In this document: positions 16,300 to 16,839 of the stretch, piece by piece
Layout: each line of letters begins with the position of its first letter
Position numbering within the stretch: position 1 is the first letter of the stretch
Source of the DNA: Proteobacteria bacterium UBA6921
GTDB lineage: Bacteria > Pseudomonadota > Gammaproteobacteria > SG8-11
Assembly: GCA_002450895.1 (NCBI GenBank)
Contig: DKAR01000085.1
Span: 6,047-22,885, forward strand
DNA length: 16,839 nucleotides
Direction: 5' to 3'
The notes under the pieces: model-generated
What the model was told of the DNA's origin: nothing
What the model saw: only the letters and a program-made list of their open reading frames with translations
Database searches by the model: none
Made by a program: the position numbers and the translations under genes

Positions 16300-16839
16300 A
16301 TGCGTCAGCGCCTGGTCGCGTTTTTTATCGGGGACATTGCGCCATCGAGTCATACCGAGAAATGGATCTCCGGCCTTGGCGCGCTGCTGGGAATCGCCGG
16401 CGCCTTCTGGATCACCCACCTGTTTCTGTCACCTGAAGACAGCGTACTTCTGATTGGATCGATGGGTGCGGCAGCCGTCCTGGTGTTCGCTGTCCCGCAC
16501 GGAACCTTGTCCCAACCTTGGCCTTTGCTTGGCGGCAATCTGATTTCCTGCGTCATTGGAGTGACGTGTGCGCGATACGTTGCACATCCGGTCGCCGCCG
16601 CAGCGCTCGCCGTGGCGCTGGCGATTGTTGCAATGTACTACTTGCGATGCCTGCACCCGCCCGGTGGTGCCACGGCGCTCATTGCGGTGATCGGAGGCCC
16701 GAGCGTTCACGCACTGGGCTACCAATTCGCACTCACTCCGGTGGCGCTGAATGTAATGGCGCTCTTCGGCGTCGCACTCGCATTCAACGCATTCTTTCCG
16801 TGGCGTCGTTATCCGGCGGCGATGGCGCGACGCTCCGCT
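16300..16839 (+). CDS. HPP-family integral membrane protein, cut by the right edge
   Basis: The first 180 codons are present and the frame is still open at the edge. GAGG lies 5 bases before the ATG at 16300. The protein is strongly hydrophobic with about five membrane segments in view. It has the family's two signatures: a segment GSMGAAAVLVFAVPHGTLSQ then PW, and the name-giving His119-Pro-Pro in RCLHPPGGATAL. HPP proteins are putative transporters; some plant and cyanobacterial members move nitrite across membranes, but the substrate here is unknown. It starts 54 bp after the sortase gene on the same strand, so it may be read from the same transcript, yet nothing ties it functionally to the sortase. 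Confidence 0.9.
   Translation, partial: MRQRLVAFFIGDIAPSSHTEKWISGLGALLGIAGAFWITHLFLSPEDSVLLIGSMGAAAVLVFAVPHGTLSQPWPLLGGNLISCVIGVTCARYVAHPVAAAALAVALAIVAMYYLRCLHPPGGATALIAVIGGPSVHALGYQFALTPVALNVMALFGVALAFNAFFPWRRYPAAMARRSA

Overview
This window looks like chromosomal DNA of a Gammaproteobacterium. The evidence is the set of gene families: hrpB, an E. coli-type beta-carbonic anhydrase (can), cofactor-independent phosphoglycerate mutase (gpmI), and a dedicated 'class GN' sortase with its VIT/VWA substrate and response regulator, an arrangement described mainly from (often marine) Gammaproteobacteria. The species cannot be fixed from the sequence. I see no tRNA, rRNA, CRISPR array, insertion sequence or phage gene. 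Coding density is high and base composition is even.

Left part (1-4919, all on the minus strand). In transcription order: hrpB helicase, a secreted phytochelatin-synthase-like peptidase, carbonic anhydrase can, a sigma-70-family (ECF-like) sigma factor, and the start of a DUF3619-like membrane protein that overlaps the sigma gene by 4 bases (ATGA) and runs off the left edge. The sigma factor and the DUF3619-like protein form a translationally coupled pair.

Middle part (4920-10698). A 303-bp divergent region separates hrpB from a plus-strand pair: an NMT1/THI5-like solute-binding lipoprotein and, 4 bases after its stop, a 1154-residue hybrid histidine kinase. The kinase starts with TTG and has two TM segments, HAMP, two PAS, HisKA, HATPase, two receiver domains and an Hpt domain. 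No permease or ATPase gene is present, so the lipoprotein is more likely a ligand sensor for the kinase than a transport component. A second solute-binding protein without transporter genes (PhnD-like) ends head-to-head with the kinase gene. An inverted repeat between the two may be a terminator.

Right part (10847-16839). gpmI and an OmpR-type response regulator (PdsR type) lie on the minus strand. Divergent from them is a plus-strand operon for a dedicated sortase system: a VIT/VWA surface protein with a C-terminal LPQTA sorting signal, and its class GN sortase with catalytic His, Cys and Arg in place. The 268-bp region between regulator and target holds a tandem direct repeat with a 10-bp period, the form expected of an OmpR-family binding site. 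The histidine kinase that normally accompanies this regulator is not next to it in this window. An HPP-family membrane protein begins 54 bp after the sortase gene and is cut by the right edge.

The points most worth following are the dedicated sortase locus with its orphan regulator and candidate operator, and the lipoprotein-hybrid kinase sensor pair with a second binding protein next door.
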